From Cyanobacteria bacterium SZAS LIN-3 (GTDB lineage: Bacteria; Cyanobacteriota; Vampirovibrionia; Obscuribacterales; Obscuribacteraceae): a DNA stretch of 64,000 nucleotides. The notes under the pieces are model-generated. The model was not told the origin of the DNA, did not search any database, and was given only the letters and a program-made list of their open reading frames with translations. Where the stretch lies: positions 1 to 64,000 of the forward strand of contig JAFEAV010000030.1 of the NCBI GenBank assembly GCA_018266215.1. The letters are read 5' to 3'. Of the stretch, positions 24,696 to 33,975 are shown piece after piece. Each line of letters begins with the position of its first letter. Positions within the stretch are counted from its first letter, which is position 1. A program made the translations under genes and the position numbers.

Positions 24696-24947
24696 TTAGA
24701 TTGCTACCAATAGCTGGCCTTCAGGTGGTTGCCCATCCAGAATCGACCGACAATAGATATAGCCTGTGAACTCTTTGAATAAATCCACAGGAGCTGAGAA
24801 GTAAAAAGCATGATGCTCGTCGACTGGAGTTGTCGCGCCGCAACTGCCGCCTTCGGGCGGCTACGGTGAGAGCTTGAGGCTAAGATCCTTCCAGATGGTG
24901 TCTTTGGTTTTGCCCTTGACGGCCAAGTTGGCTAGTGAAGTTCCCAT
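24696..24947 (-). pseudogene. small ORF interrupted by one in-frame TAG
   Basis: Reading leftward from ATG 24947, preceded by a good ribosome site (GAAGGGAC), 28 codons (MGTSLANLAVKGKTKDTIWK and on) run into TAG at 24863-24861. The same frame then stays open for 54 more codons to TAA at 24696, including TPVDEHHAFYFSAPVDLFKE. The second half has normal codon and amino-acid usage, so the whole looks like one roughly 83-codon gene broken by a stop. Right after the stop lies a GC hairpin (GCCGCC-TTCG-GGCGGC on the + strand, 24846-24861). It may be a decayed gene, a sequencing error or a readthrough site. The remaining gap, 24574-24695, shows nothing. Confidence 0.45.
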
Positions 24948-25022
24948 ATTTGTCCCTTCTCGCCGACTACTTGCTAGTATTGTAGTTCATGGCGCCCTGG
25001 TCCGGGACCGTTGGATGATTTT

Positions 25023-25376
25023 ATGATCGAGCCGCAACATGTTCTATCTAAGCGCAAAGAGATCTATGAACTCTTTGCTGAGCATGGTGATTTTCATGTG
25101 CGCATCGTCGGCTCTGCAAATCCTGCATACCCGGATCGGGCTCCCGACGCAGAGATATTACTCAACTTAGACGAAAACAAAGACGAGGATATCGTGGTTT
25201 TGGTTGGTCAGGATTCGCAGGTTTTGGTCCAGATTAGAGCGATAAAACGTCACGATTTTGCGATGGATGTCCTTTTGCGATTGCGAGCACTTCTGAATTG
25301 CTCTGTAAATGTCGTTGACGAAGGCGGGCTCCGACACGGTTACCCTGTTACACATTCCGCTTTGAGGCGTAAGTGA
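25023..25376 (+). CDS. degenerate MNT-type nucleotidyltransferase-like protein
   Basis: About 117 residues (ATG 25023; TTG 25011 also possible). The layout HVLSKRKEIYELFAEHGDFH-VRIVGSANPAYPDRAPDAEILLNLD copies the minimal nucleotidyltransferase fold (helix, then RxFGSxARGxA...SDIDLLVxF). The catalytic G-S is kept as GSAN, but the Asp-x-Asp has become Asp-Ala-Glu, so activity is doubtful. The second helix-strand unit (MDVLLRLRALLNCSVNVVDE) also fits. MNT proteins are often antitoxins of HEPN toxins, but no HEPN gene is adjacent. Confidence 0.55.
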   Translation: MIEPQHVLSKRKEIYELFAEHGDFHVRIVGSANPAYPDRAPDAEILLNLDENKDEDIVVLVGQDSQVLVQIRAIKRHDFAMDVLLRLRALLNCSVNVVDEGGLRHGYPVTHSALRRK

Positions 25377-25383
25377 ATACTCC

Positions 25384-26235
25384 ATGAATCGTCCAGTAAG
25401 GATTGCGATCGAGATGCTCGGAATGGTCTTCGTGGTCGTTTGTGCCTGCTCGCTGTCATTTCGGGCAACAGAGTTCTTTGTAAAAGCTGCGACTCCGCCG
25501 AAGCCACCTAACTTATTCGCGCAGTTAGTAAGCAAAGGCGATGTGTTCATTGACTCTTCTCGAAATGTTCGATACAAGGGCGTGCTGCTGGGCAGACTAC
25601 CGAAGGATGAAGTTGGAAAGAGGCCTGTGGAAATTGAAAAAGCTCCGAATGGATTGAAGGCGGATTGCTTTTACCTGGGCGATGGCACCTGGTTGCTTAG
25701 CGGAGGTCAATCTGATTCGAAGTCTGATCGAGAGGTGCCTGAAACGAGTGCGGACAATTTCTTATTTCAAGAGCGTACTAAAAGATTTCTTCCTTTGCCT
25801 CCGCTTTCTAAAGCAAGAAGACTTGCTTCTGTGCTTAAGCTCACCGACGGGCGAATAGTGATTTTTGGAGGATGGGATTCCAAAGGCGCCGGGTTTGAAC
25901 CCTTGATTGAGCTTCTGGACCTCAAGGTCAGTACTTGTTCTTCCATCGGCAGATCCACTATTGGAAGAGAAGGTGCTACTTTGAGTGAAATGTCACCGAA
26001 TGTTGTTCTGGCCATCAGCGGTGACTACCCAAATACTTCTATCGTTGAACTCATTCGAGTCAATCAGCGGTCTTGCACGCCCCTGGGCTATCTGAACAAA
26101 CCGCGTTTCGGCGCTGCGTTGTTTAAGGTGTCCGCTGGTGAATATCTTGTGGTAGGTGGATGCAACCAGCTTTCAGAGCCTGATTCCAATGATTTGCCGG
26201 CAGAGTTGATTAAGGTTTCGGTAGGAAATGATTAA
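25384..26235 (+). CDS. exported kelch-type beta-propeller protein
   Basis: 283 residues. An N-terminal signal anchor (about residues 8-30, IAIEMLGMVFVVVCACSLSF) is followed by kelch-like units: GDGTWLLSGGQSD, LTDGRIVIFGGWDSKG, PNVVLAISGDYPN and AGEYLVVGGCNQ. Each has the 'GG after a hydrophobic strand' hallmark. Four visible blades suggest a partial or divergent propeller of the galactose-oxidase central-domain type; no copper ligands are evident. It starts seven bases after the nucleotidyltransferase-like gene, so the two are probably co-transcribed. Confidence 0.7.
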   Translation: MNRPVRIAIEMLGMVFVVVCACSLSFRATEFFVKAATPPKPPNLFAQLVSKGDVFIDSSRNVRYKGVLLGRLPKDEVGKRPVEIEKAPNGLKADCFYLGDGTWLLSGGQSDSKSDREVPETSADNFLFQERTKRFLPLPPLSKARRLASVLKLTDGRIVIFGGWDSKGAGFEPLIELLDLKVSTCSSIGRSTIGREGATLSEMSPNVVLAISGDYPNTSIVELIRVNQRSCTPLGYLNKPRFGAALFKVSAGEYLVVGGCNQLSEPDSNDLPAELIKVSVGND

Positions 26236-26276
26236 CTGACTTTCGGCGCCCCCGACTTGGTCAAGGTCTGTGCCTG

Positions 26277-27260
26277 CTATATTTTCTTTCCCTTGCCACC
26301 TATAGGAAGCAAATCTTTTAGCCTTCCAACTTGATCCGGTGAACAAAATAAATATACGCAGCTCGCCTCATCTGATTGCCGCCCGAGAATATAAAACTGC
26401 TCGTTAGCCCGCAGCTGTTTCAGTCTTTTATTCACTAGTCCGCAGAGGTCATCGACACTGACGGCACCCCACTTCTCTTGATCCGTTTCAGATACCTCTT
26501 TTCTCAACACCGGGTTTGTCATAGCCTTGACGAATATCTCAATGTATCCGTCGCTGGCCATGCCTTGCACAGGGATGATTGCGAGTCTGCTTGTGTGTCC
26601 TTCGGCCTCCGCACAGGCAGCGAATAATTCCCCCACGAGAAGAACGATGTGTCGATCTTCGACTTCGATGATTTGTTGATCTGGTGATGTTGCAGGCATT
26701 CCGCGAACGGCTGCCGAAAATAAATCAGTAGATTTTTCAATCGGCGTATTGAAGTCTGTTGGACCAGCGTCGGGAAGCAGTCTTAGGCTCTTCAACCGAT
26801 TTAACACGTTGTGTGCACGCAGAAAGTATTGCACGTTAGCGATCTCTATCTGGTTGTTCGCTGTTCGTGCTAACTCGCGTTTTTTGTCGGCGCAAAAAAT
26901 GGTGCGTCCGTCCTCTATTCCGTAGAGTCTCGTGTAGAGCCGCAGAGCAATGTCGATAAGTGCATGGCCTTCGCGATGCTCTTTCATTTTTAAAAGTAGA
27001 CGACCATATCCAAAACTGAGATCCGCGATTGTCGGCAATACGTCAATGGATATTTGTTTGCTCGTTCTGATTTGGTCCAGAGCTTCCTTAAAGACCGCAT
27101 CGGCCTCCATCGCTTTATCCTGATCCACCAGGGCTAGAGCTTTCAAAAGGGATTCGTTTAAGGTGACCGCGGCCTTACTATCCTTTTGCTCTCGATGAGC
27201 CGGCAGCGCGCGGTCGAGCCAGGCAGTAATGAAGTCGAATTCGCCGGTCGCCAAAGTCAA
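26277..27260 (-). CDS. hypothetical protein with N-terminal TPR-like helices
   Basis: 327 residues, no signal peptide. Residues about 30-160 form helix pairs of TPR type (LNESLLKALALVDQDKAMEADAVFKEALDQI; GYGRLLLKMKEHREGHALIDIAL). The C-terminal half is alpha/beta, with RHIVLLVGELFAACAEAEG and EQFYILGRQSDEASCVYLFC, and matches nothing I know. It stands alone on the minus strand. Confidence 0.65.
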   Translation of the reverse strand: MTLATGEFDFITAWLDRALPAHREQKDSKAAVTLNESLLKALALVDQDKAMEADAVFKEALDQIRTSKQISIDVLPTIADLSFGYGRLLLKMKEHREGHALIDIALRLYTRLYGIEDGRTIFCADKKRELARTANNQIEIANVQYFLRAHNVLNRLKSLRLLPDAGPTDFNTPIEKSTDLFSAAVRGMPATSPDQQIIEVEDRHIVLLVGELFAACAEAEGHTSRLAIIPVQGMASDGYIEIFVKAMTNPVLRKEVSETDQEKWGAVSVDDLCGLVNKRLKQLRANEQFYILGRQSDEASCVYLFCSPDQVGRLKDLLPIGGKGKKI

Positions 27261-27342
27261 TCCTTTATTCCTCTTATGCGAGCATTATACCGGAAGATTG
27301 GCCGGCGTAGCAGTGATTGGATGGGCTGGTCTTACGGGTGCA

Positions 27343-28989
27343 TCAACTGGCCCGCTGCTTGCCCTTCTTCGGATGCCTGGTGATTTCCTCCACCGGCGTA
27401 TCTGCGCTCGGCAGGTCGGCAGGCAAAGGTATACGCGCAATCATCGATACCGTTAGCAACCCGATGACGCTGAGCCAGGCCAGCAGCATGAATGTATCGT
27501 CAATAGCCAGAGTAAATGCTTGTTGTTGAACGTCTTTTGCGATCAGTGCTGAGCCGACGTCGTGTGCTTGCAGCGGGCCTGCAGCCTGCGGCTGGAGGGC
27601 CACTCCCAGATCGGCACTTCGCTCTGCTGCCGGCCAGTCTGTTTGCAGGCTGGATGCTAATTTGGTCTGCCAGAAGTGCTGCCTGAAGAGCAAGAAGCGC
27701 CGGAACGCTGAGACTGACGCCACCGATGCGAAGAGACGGACACTCTGGAAAAATGCCCCCTGCGCATATGCTCCGGCGCGATTGTTATAGGCGCCGGACA
27801 TCCTGCCTTCAAAAACGATACCGCATATAGTGCCCATCGCTACGAGACAGATGCCGAAGGCGCCAAACATTTGCGTTGGCACAAATTCAAACCGCATCCA
27901 TGTACTCAGCGCGTGCGCATCTATGAAGTTAATCACTGCAATAATGGCGAATCCCATGCACAGTATCGTTCGTACACGAAACTTGCGCATCATGAAGGCT
28001 ACAGCAGGTAGAGCTATCGCAAACGGGACCACCGATAAGGCAAACAGCGCGCCAATTTCGGTCTGTCTGTACTGATGCAGTACTTCAAGGAAAGTCGGAA
28101 TTATAAATCCGACTCGCACGAGCAACGTGCGAAAAAAGATCATGACCAGGCCCATAAGCAAAATGTTTCGATGGCGCAAGTAGCCAAAATCCAGGTATGG
28201 ATGCGGTTGACGCCAGCGGCGGATGATAGCTGCGGCCATGAGTATCGCTCCGCCCAGAAATAATCCATTTATCAGCCCGTTGTTGTACCAGTCCAGGCGT
28301 TCCCCCTGGTCCAGCGCGATATAGAAAAGAGTGAGCGATCCTGCTACGTAAGTTATGTCTGCGCAACTAAACTGAGGGAGAAGTTGTTCTCTGGGCGTTT
28401 GTGGGATGCCGTAATAAACGCAGAGCAGCATTGGCAGGCTGAGAAGGGATTGATTCCAGAAGAGCCAGTGCCAGCTTGCGTGGTCCATGTAAAAGCCCTC
28501 GAGGGCCTGGGTTAGATGATTCGTCGCCAGCAGATCGAGATTGTAGGCGGCGATGCCATATGTCACCAGTGAGACCGGCAGATTGCGCGATATGAAACTG
28601 AGGCAAAGGGGGTAGAACGTGCCTGAGGAGAGACCGGCGAGCACCAGTAAAATCAGGATCGGTGCTACGACATGGGGCACCAATGGCAGTATCAGCGAGA
28701 CTATTACATAAATAAAACCTGCAACCAGCAGTATTTGTCTGTGACCGAAGCGAGCAGCCAGTAAAACAGATACGGGCCCCATAAACATCTGCCCGGCGTT
28801 GAAAGCCGTGGTAATGTAGGCAGCGTCATCGACGCCCAGGCTCCAGGCTCCGCGCAGGTCTTCCAATCCGGCCGTGATCAGACCCGAGCCCATCGTTGAA
28901 TTGACTGCCGCCAGCGATACGGCGACGATACCCACCAGTGCGTGCCTGGGAACTATCGGTTTTTCGATGGGTACATTGGGCGATGTCAC
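27343..28989 (-). CDS. MFS drug efflux permease, DHA2 (EmrB/QacA) family
   Basis: 548 residues with about 14 predicted membrane helices, typical of the 14-TM DHA2 proton antiporters. Early helix motifs include MGSGLITAGLEDLRGAW...DDAAYITTAFNAGQMF and the motif-A-like loop LAARFGHRQILLVAG between TM2 and TM3. It forms a tripartite pump with the upstream HlyD-type adaptor and TolC-type channel, exporting toxic compounds from the inner membrane to the outside. GTG start at 28989, immediately after the adaptor's stop. The substrate cannot be predicted. Confidence 0.92.
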   Translation of the reverse strand: MTSPNVPIEKPIVPRHALVGIVAVSLAAVNSTMGSGLITAGLEDLRGAWSLGVDDAAYITTAFNAGQMFMGPVSVLLAARFGHRQILLVAGFIYVIVSLILPLVPHVVAPILILLVLAGLSSGTFYPLCLSFISRNLPVSLVTYGIAAYNLDLLATNHLTQALEGFYMDHASWHWLFWNQSLLSLPMLLCVYYGIPQTPREQLLPQFSCADITYVAGSLTLFYIALDQGERLDWYNNGLINGLFLGGAILMAAAIIRRWRQPHPYLDFGYLRHRNILLMGLVMIFFRTLLVRVGFIIPTFLEVLHQYRQTEIGALFALSVVPFAIALPAVAFMMRKFRVRTILCMGFAIIAVINFIDAHALSTWMRFEFVPTQMFGAFGICLVAMGTICGIVFEGRMSGAYNNRAGAYAQGAFFQSVRLFASVASVSAFRRFLLFRQHFWQTKLASSLQTDWPAAERSADLGVALQPQAAGPLQAHDVGSALIAKDVQQQAFTLAIDDTFMLLAWLSVIGLLTVSMIARIPLPADLPSADTPVEEITRHPKKGKQRAS

Positions 28990-30348
28990 TTAGTGCGTCC
29001 AGACTTTTGCTATTACTGTCATTCCTGGTTTGATGCGGTCCAGAAATTTCTGATTCTCGTCCAATTGGATCTTTACAGGTACGCGTTGGGTGATCTTGGT
29101 GAAGTTGCCGCTAGGATTGTCCGGCGGGAGCAAGGCAAACTGCGCTTCACTGGCCGGTGACAGGGCTTGCACTTTGCCTTTTAGGTTCGCGCCACCTAGC
29201 GCATCGACACTTACTTCCGCTCGCGCGCCCACATCTATTCTGCGCGTTTGTGTTTCTCTGTAGCTGGCGATGACCCATGGCACCGCCGATACAATGGTCA
29301 CCACCTGCGTACCTGCATTGACCTGCTGACCAGCGCGCACCCGCCTTTCGCTCAAGGTACCGTCCACCGGTGCAAAAACTTTGGTGTAGTCGAGTTCGAC
29401 CTTTGCTTTATTCCAGGCCTCCTGGCTGGCCAGTGTTTGAAATTGTGATTGCTTCAGTTGCTCTTTGAGGACGTCGAGCTGTCGTTGCGCTGCTTTCAGT
29501 TGTGAATCGCGCGAGGCGATGTTGAGGTCTGATTGCGAATTTTGTGCATGCGCGGCGACGACTTCGTGTTTTTGTCTTGCTATTTCTCCCCCGCGCGCTT
29601 TGATCAAATTGGAAAGTCTAGTGATCTCGGCTTCGTCCTCGCTGACCTGCGCTCGGGTGCGTTCTTCCTCCGCGACTACTTGCTCGATGGTCTGTTGTGT
29701 GGCGGCCCCGGCGCTGAAGAGTTCTTCCTGTCTCTGGCGCTCCTGCGAAGCTTTCAAATGCACAGCCTGGTCGGCGCGACATTTAGCCTGCGCTTGCAAT
29801 TTTGATGCCTTCGCTTCTGCTAATAAGGCTTCAGCAATTTCCAGTGTTGAATCTGTCGCCCCCAGCACTGCATGCGTGCGCGTCTGCTCCTGATCTTGCA
29901 CCTTTACCGAAATGCGCGCCTCTTCGATTTTGTCCTCTTGCACTTTCATCTGTTGCTTGATTGTTTCTGTGTTTGCGGTGGCCTGGTCGTGCTCAAACCT
30001 GGCGCGACGTTCGGCCGCCGTGTAGTCATCGTTGCGCAACTCCACCAGCAACTGGCCTTTGTGCACTCGATCAAAATCGTTGATCAGGACTCTGGCGACA
30101 GTGCCGGAGACTTTGGTGCTCAGTGGAGTAATGTCGGCCCTGATGTAAGCGTCGTTCGTTTCTTCAACGGCATTTTGGCCGTCCCAAAACTTCCAGTCAT
30201 TGGCAAACAGAATGACGATGCCAACGACAATAACCAGGACGACCAGGGGGACCAGGTCGAGGGGCAGTTTCTTTCTAGCTTCTTCAAGGAATGAGCTGCG
30301 GTGCTCTTTCGATTCCGATTGATCATCGGTGATAATCTCTTCAGTCAA
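28990..30348 (-). CDS. periplasmic adaptor of the efflux pump (HlyD/EmrA family)
   Basis: 452 residues. One N-terminal membrane helix (LVPLVVLVIVVGIVILFAND) is followed by the half-lipoyl motif NDAYIRADITPLSTKVSGTV. A long alpha-helical coiled-coil hairpin, about residues 105-280, is rich in Gln, Glu and Ala. The closing barrel carries KVFAPVDGTLSERRVRAGQQVNAG. I set the start at TTG 30348, with GGGAG six bases upstream, overlapping the TolC gene stop by eight bases; the frame is open further upstream but reads antisense of nothing useful. It bridges the MFS permease and the outer-membrane channel. Confidence 0.92.
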   Translation of the reverse strand: MTEEIITDDQSESKEHRSSFLEEARKKLPLDLVPLVVLVIVVGIVILFANDWKFWDGQNAVEETNDAYIRADITPLSTKVSGTVARVLINDFDRVHKGQLLVELRNDDYTAAERRARFEHDQATANTETIKQQMKVQEDKIEEARISVKVQDQEQTRTHAVLGATDSTLEIAEALLAEAKASKLQAQAKCRADQAVHLKASQERQRQEELFSAGAATQQTIEQVVAEEERTRAQVSEDEAEITRLSNLIKARGGEIARQKHEVVAAHAQNSQSDLNIASRDSQLKAAQRQLDVLKEQLKQSQFQTLASQEAWNKAKVELDYTKVFAPVDGTLSERRVRAGQQVNAGTQVVTIVSAVPWVIASYRETQTRRIDVGARAEVSVDALGGANLKGKVQALSPASEAQFALLPPDNPSGNFTKITQRVPVKIQLDENQKFLDRIKPGMTVIAKVWTH

Positions 30349-31633
30349 AATCAACTCCCATGGCGCGGTCCAGTTCAATCTCACTGCTGGCAAGAGCTGA
30401 TTCGGCGCGGGCCGATTCGCTGACTGCCTCCATATATGAGGCCTGTGCATCTGACAGGTCCTTGATTACGGCTGCCCCGACCTTGTATCGGCGGGTGGTA
30501 ATGCGCAGCAATTCTTCCTGACTTTTAGCCAGGAGATGAGCTGCAGTCAGCCCTTTGCGTGCGACCCCGACTTCTCTTCTGTCGTTGTCAACTTCCACTG
30601 ATATTCTGTCTTGCAGGTCCGAAAGCTCGACTTTTCTCTCGCGACCGGTTTGTTCGGCCATCATGCCAACTTGATATCTCCGTCCCCAGTCCCAGGGCTC
30701 CCACAGGCCAAGAAATCCCACTGAAAGGAAGTTTCGCGGCAGCGATATGTCAAGATTGCGCGAGTAAATTGCCGTGGCGCCGAAACTGATATCGGGGATG
30801 TAGCGTGAGTTTTCCACTCGACGTTCTTTTGACGATCTGGCGATGCCCAGGCGCAGCAGTGCAATCTCCGGACGATTGGCCAGTGCCAGTTTAAGCGCCT
30901 CTGCGGAGTCTATGTCTTGATTACCACTCTGCTCCTGCCTGACGACGATTGCCGTTTTTACCGGTCTATCTAGCAGTCGATTGAGAGTTTGCCCGGTTGT
31001 TTCCAGAATGTCGCGGTCTTTATCCAGCTCATATTCGGCTTTTGCCTTGCGAGCCTGGACTACCATCAAATCTACCTTGAGCGCCGCGCCTTTGTTGACC
31101 TCGGCCGCTGTGTAGTTTTCCAGCTCGTTTAGAAAGGCCAGATTCTGCTCTCGGGCCGCGATTTCACTGGTGATGGCCACCATGGCCATATATGTCTTCT
31201 TTGCTTCTGCTACTGCGGATTGCTTCGCCAGGCGCAGTTTTTGCTGAGCCATTTGCAGGTCGAGATTTGCTTCACTCAATTGCAAGGACAGCCGGTACTG
31301 CTGGGTTATCGGTTGGAATACTCCCGGTAGAAGCGCGAGGTTCCCCTTGTTCTGCCCGTTTAGCTGCTTGCCCGTGAAGATCAGGCCGTTGACCGCCGGC
31401 AGTCGTTGCGCTTCCACTGCGCGTTTCGCGGCTTTGAGGCGACTTATTTCAATTGTCGCTCTCTGCACGTCGCGGTTGTTCCGGAGTGCTAGAGCTTGAG
31501 TTTCCTTAATTGTCAGCGGCGCTTGTGAGTATTGCGCGGATCGGAGCGTCAGAGGCTCTGCCTGAGCCGGCTTTGTTAGTGCGCTCAGAGCTGCCATCAG
31601 CAAGATTAAGGTTAAAGTACTCGAAATGCGCAT
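30341..31633 (-). CDS. TolC-family outer-membrane efflux channel
   Basis: About 430 residues. The signal peptide MRISSTLTLILLMAALSAL ends at AQA. Two OEP repeats are visible: LTIKETQALALRNNRDVQRA with AQQKLRLAKQSAVAEAKKTY, and the second from SAEALKLALANRPEIALLRL onward, with the typical amphipathic helices and the short beta-barrel strands (SFGATAIYSRNLD). It is the first gene of an emrKY/emrAB-like tripartite operon. An in-frame TTG at 31654 precedes the chosen ATG at 31633. Its presence shows that the cell has an outer membrane. Confidence 0.92.
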   Translation of the reverse strand: MRISSTLTLILLMAALSALTKPAQAEPLTLRSAQYSQAPLTIKETQALALRNNRDVQRATIEISRLKAAKRAVEAQRLPAVNGLIFTGKQLNGQNKGNLALLPGVFQPITQQYRLSLQLSEANLDLQMAQQKLRLAKQSAVAEAKKTYMAMVAITSEIAAREQNLAFLNELENYTAAEVNKGAALKVDLMVVQARKAKAEYELDKDRDILETTGQTLNRLLDRPVKTAIVVRQEQSGNQDIDSAEALKLALANRPEIALLRLGIARSSKERRVENSRYIPDISFGATAIYSRNLDISLPRNFLSVGFLGLWEPWDWGRRYQVGMMAEQTGRERKVELSDLQDRISVEVDNDRREVGVARKGLTAAHLLAKSQEELLRITTRRYKVGAAVIKDLSDAQASYMEAVSESARAESALASSEIELDRAMGVDFD

Positions 31634-31774
31634 TTTCCAGAGTAGCTCTGTCAAGAAAACATTCGCAAAAAGGTACCATTAAGAAGTCAACGTGTGCGAT
31701 TCTTGAAAGCTGTTCGATCGATTTCGAGACATTATTTTTGGCGGCTGGGCTCTCACGGGTAAAGGTTCAGAATT

Positions 31775-32719
31775 TTGATTAAGGTCTTTTCACTGGTTCA
31801 TTCCTACTTGTTGAATGTAGCCACGTTTCTGATTTTCGGCGTGTTTGTGTATTCAGCTGGTGCTGCTTCGGCCGCCGGCAATACAGTCTGGCAGCCCTCG
31901 CCGGGTCACACGCAGATTCCCATCTGGCCGGGCGCAGCCCCCGACGCGCTGCCTTCACATGGACCGGAATTTTTCAGTCCTGAAGAAGGCCTGGGCAATG
32001 TTACGCGTCCAACAATTACTGTTTATTCGCCCACAGGTGTGAATACCGGCGCGGCAGTGATTGTCTTTCCCGGCGGAGGCTACAAAATCCTGGCCATGGA
32101 TCTTGAAGGGACCGAGGTCTGCGACTGGTTGACGTCGAAGGGTATAACTGCGGTGCTCTTGAAGTATCGAGTGCCGAGCAAGATTCTCTATCCGAAGAAA
32201 GGCTCACCGCAGGCGCTCGAAGACGCACAGCGGGCGCTGAGTCTTGTGCGCTTTCACGCGGCTGAATGGCACATCGATCCGCATAAGATTGGAGTGCTTG
32301 GATTTTCCGCTGGTGGTCATCTGGCCGCAGCGGTGAGTACGCGCTTTAATCATCGACTCTACAAAGCTGTTGACGGCGTGGATAAGGTCAGTTGTCGTCC
32401 GGATTTCGCGGTGCCAATTTATCCCGGTCATCTCTGGATTGACCGGGAAAAATTTGAGTTGAACCGGGACATTCAGGTGACGCGTCAGACGCCACCAACG
32501 TTTTTGCTGCAAAATGAAGATGACCACGTCGATCCTGTAGAGCATTCGCTTGTTTACTACAGGGCGCTTAAGAAGGCCGGCGTTCCGGTGGAGATGCACT
32601 TGTACGCGGAGGGCGGTCATGCCTTCGGCTTGCGACCGTCGAAGTTGCCCGTGAGCAAATGGCCTCGCCTGGTTGAGATATGGCTTGCGACAATTGGCAT
32701 GATTCCGGAGGCCCGGTAG
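31775..32719 (+). CDS. secreted alpha/beta hydrolase, acetyl-xylan-esterase-like (BD-FAE/AXE1 type)
   Basis: 314 residues. A signal peptide (residues about 1-34, ending ASAAG) precedes the core. VIVFPGGGYKILAMDLEGTE is the HGG-type oxyanion region, VLGFSAGGHLAA carries the nucleophile Ser, QNEDDHVDPVEH the Asp, and YAEGGHAFGLR the His. The opening VWQPSPGHTQIPIWPGAAPD is typical of secreted carbohydrate-esterase-like hydrolases found with polysaccharide-degrading enzymes. TTG start at 31775. It is likely to deacetylate a glycan, but the substrate is not shown. Confidence 0.88.
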   Translation: MIKVFSLVHSYLLNVATFLIFGVFVYSAGAASAAGNTVWQPSPGHTQIPIWPGAAPDALPSHGPEFFSPEEGLGNVTRPTITVYSPTGVNTGAAVIVFPGGGYKILAMDLEGTEVCDWLTSKGITAVLLKYRVPSKILYPKKGSPQALEDAQRALSLVRFHAAEWHIDPHKIGVLGFSAGGHLAAAVSTRFNHRLYKAVDGVDKVSCRPDFAVPIYPGHLWIDREKFELNRDIQVTRQTPPTFLLQNEDDHVDPVEHSLVYYRALKKAGVPVEMHLYAEGGHAFGLRPSKLPVSKWPRLVEIWLATIGMIPEAR

Positions 32720-32763
32720 AATTGGTCTCTTGGTGTCGGAAGTTCCTATGCGTGGGAGTTGAA

Positions 32764-33951
32764 ATGCGTCGAGTTTTGCTGAGCACAACCATCGTGTTTG
32801 CAGCCTTGCCTGCCATGGGGCAAAGTATGACATTGCCAATCATCGAGCAGCAGTCCGATTCAACTGCAGGGGTGGGCTCGACTGACAAGGCATTACCGAT
32901 CGGCGAATCTCATCAGTCGCAAGCAATCCACCTGATGATGCAGGGGCGGCTTGATGACGCAGCCAAAGAGGCTGAGACTGCGCTGGCCTCAGCCAAGCAA
33001 CTCGATTTGCGCAAGGGCATCAATCAGCAGGTACTTGCCAGCTGCTATTCCGTTGCCGGTAAAGTTTATCGCCGGCAAAAGCGCTACGAAGATAGTCTGA
33101 AGGCTTATCAATCTGCCCTCGATTACTGGAAAAGCCAGTCCGACTCCGACTCTTCCGGTGGCAGAAATAATCTCGTAGCAATGCTGCTCAATAATATGGG
33201 TGAAGAGTATGTTGCTATGGGGCAAGTGAGTAAGGCCGTAGATGTTCTGCTTGACGCACGCTCTAAGATGGATGAAAGTGCACCGGGCTATTGCGCAATA
33301 TTCGAAAATCTTGGAATGGCTTATTTCAAACAAGACAAATTGAGTAAAGCCGAAGATAGCTGGAAGAAGGGCGTTGAATTTGCAAAGAAAGATTCAGATC
33401 GCAGAAGCGAAGTCGATTGTATGTGCAATCTGGCCGGAATGTACCAGAAGAGTGGTCGTTTGGAGGAGGCTCAGAGTATGGCGCGGCAAGCGATACAACA
33501 AATTACTGCGTATTTTGGAGTCGATGACCATCGCATTTCCATGCTTAAGCAAATTCGGACTGCCGATAGCGATTCCGGCTCTATCTACAGCGGCGCCTTG
33601 ACGAAATCGCCGAAGCCCGCTATTCAAGCCAGGGATAATTGGGCCATGAACTGGCGCCAGTCCATTGAATCCGGTACTTCATCAATGAACGCTGGCAACT
33701 TTCTCAAAGCGTCGATGGATTTTCAATCAGCGTTGGATATTGTAGAAGCATCTCAGCCTGACTCCAAACCCATGGCGAGTACTTTATCGATGCTTGCCGC
33801 CGCTTATTTTCGCGCTGGTGCCTACACGAGGGCGGAGGAAACGTTGGTCCGGGCCATTCCCTTGTGTAAAAAACATCTTTCTAACAACCCACAACTAATT
33901 TCTAGCCTCGAAGACACATTGACCACGATTAGGGCTAAAAAGGGACGCTAA
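32764..33951 (+). CDS. secreted TPR-repeat protein
   Basis: 395 residues. The start ATG 32764, behind GGGAG, gives the signal peptide MRRVLLSTTIVFAALPAMG. TPR units follow: SQAIHLMMQGRLDDAAKEAE, ASCYSVAGKVYRRQKRYEDS, AMLLNNMGEEYVAMGQVSKA, AIFENLGMAYFKQDKLSKAE, CMCNLAGMYQKSGRLEEAQ and a C-terminal pair ending in AAAYFRAGAYTRAEETLVRA. It lies 44 bp after the esterase gene, so it is probably in the same transcript. The binding partner is unknown. Confidence 0.85.
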   Translation: MRRVLLSTTIVFAALPAMGQSMTLPIIEQQSDSTAGVGSTDKALPIGESHQSQAIHLMMQGRLDDAAKEAETALASAKQLDLRKGINQQVLASCYSVAGKVYRRQKRYEDSLKAYQSALDYWKSQSDSDSSGGRNNLVAMLLNNMGEEYVAMGQVSKAVDVLLDARSKMDESAPGYCAIFENLGMAYFKQDKLSKAEDSWKKGVEFAKKDSDRRSEVDCMCNLAGMYQKSGRLEEAQSMARQAIQQITAYFGVDDHRISMLKQIRTADSDSGSIYSGALTKSPKPAIQARDNWAMNWRQSIESGTSSMNAGNFLKASMDFQSALDIVEASQPDSKPMASTLSMLAAAYFRAGAYTRAEETLVRAIPLCKKHLSNNPQLISSLEDTLTTIRAKKGR

Positions 33952-33975
33952 GCAGGAAGAGCCGGAGGCAAATAA

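Noticed and set aside
25023..26235. HEPN-MNT toxin-antitoxin pair
   Set aside because: The nucleotidyltransferase-like protein is degenerate and its neighbour is a kelch propeller, not a HEPN protein.
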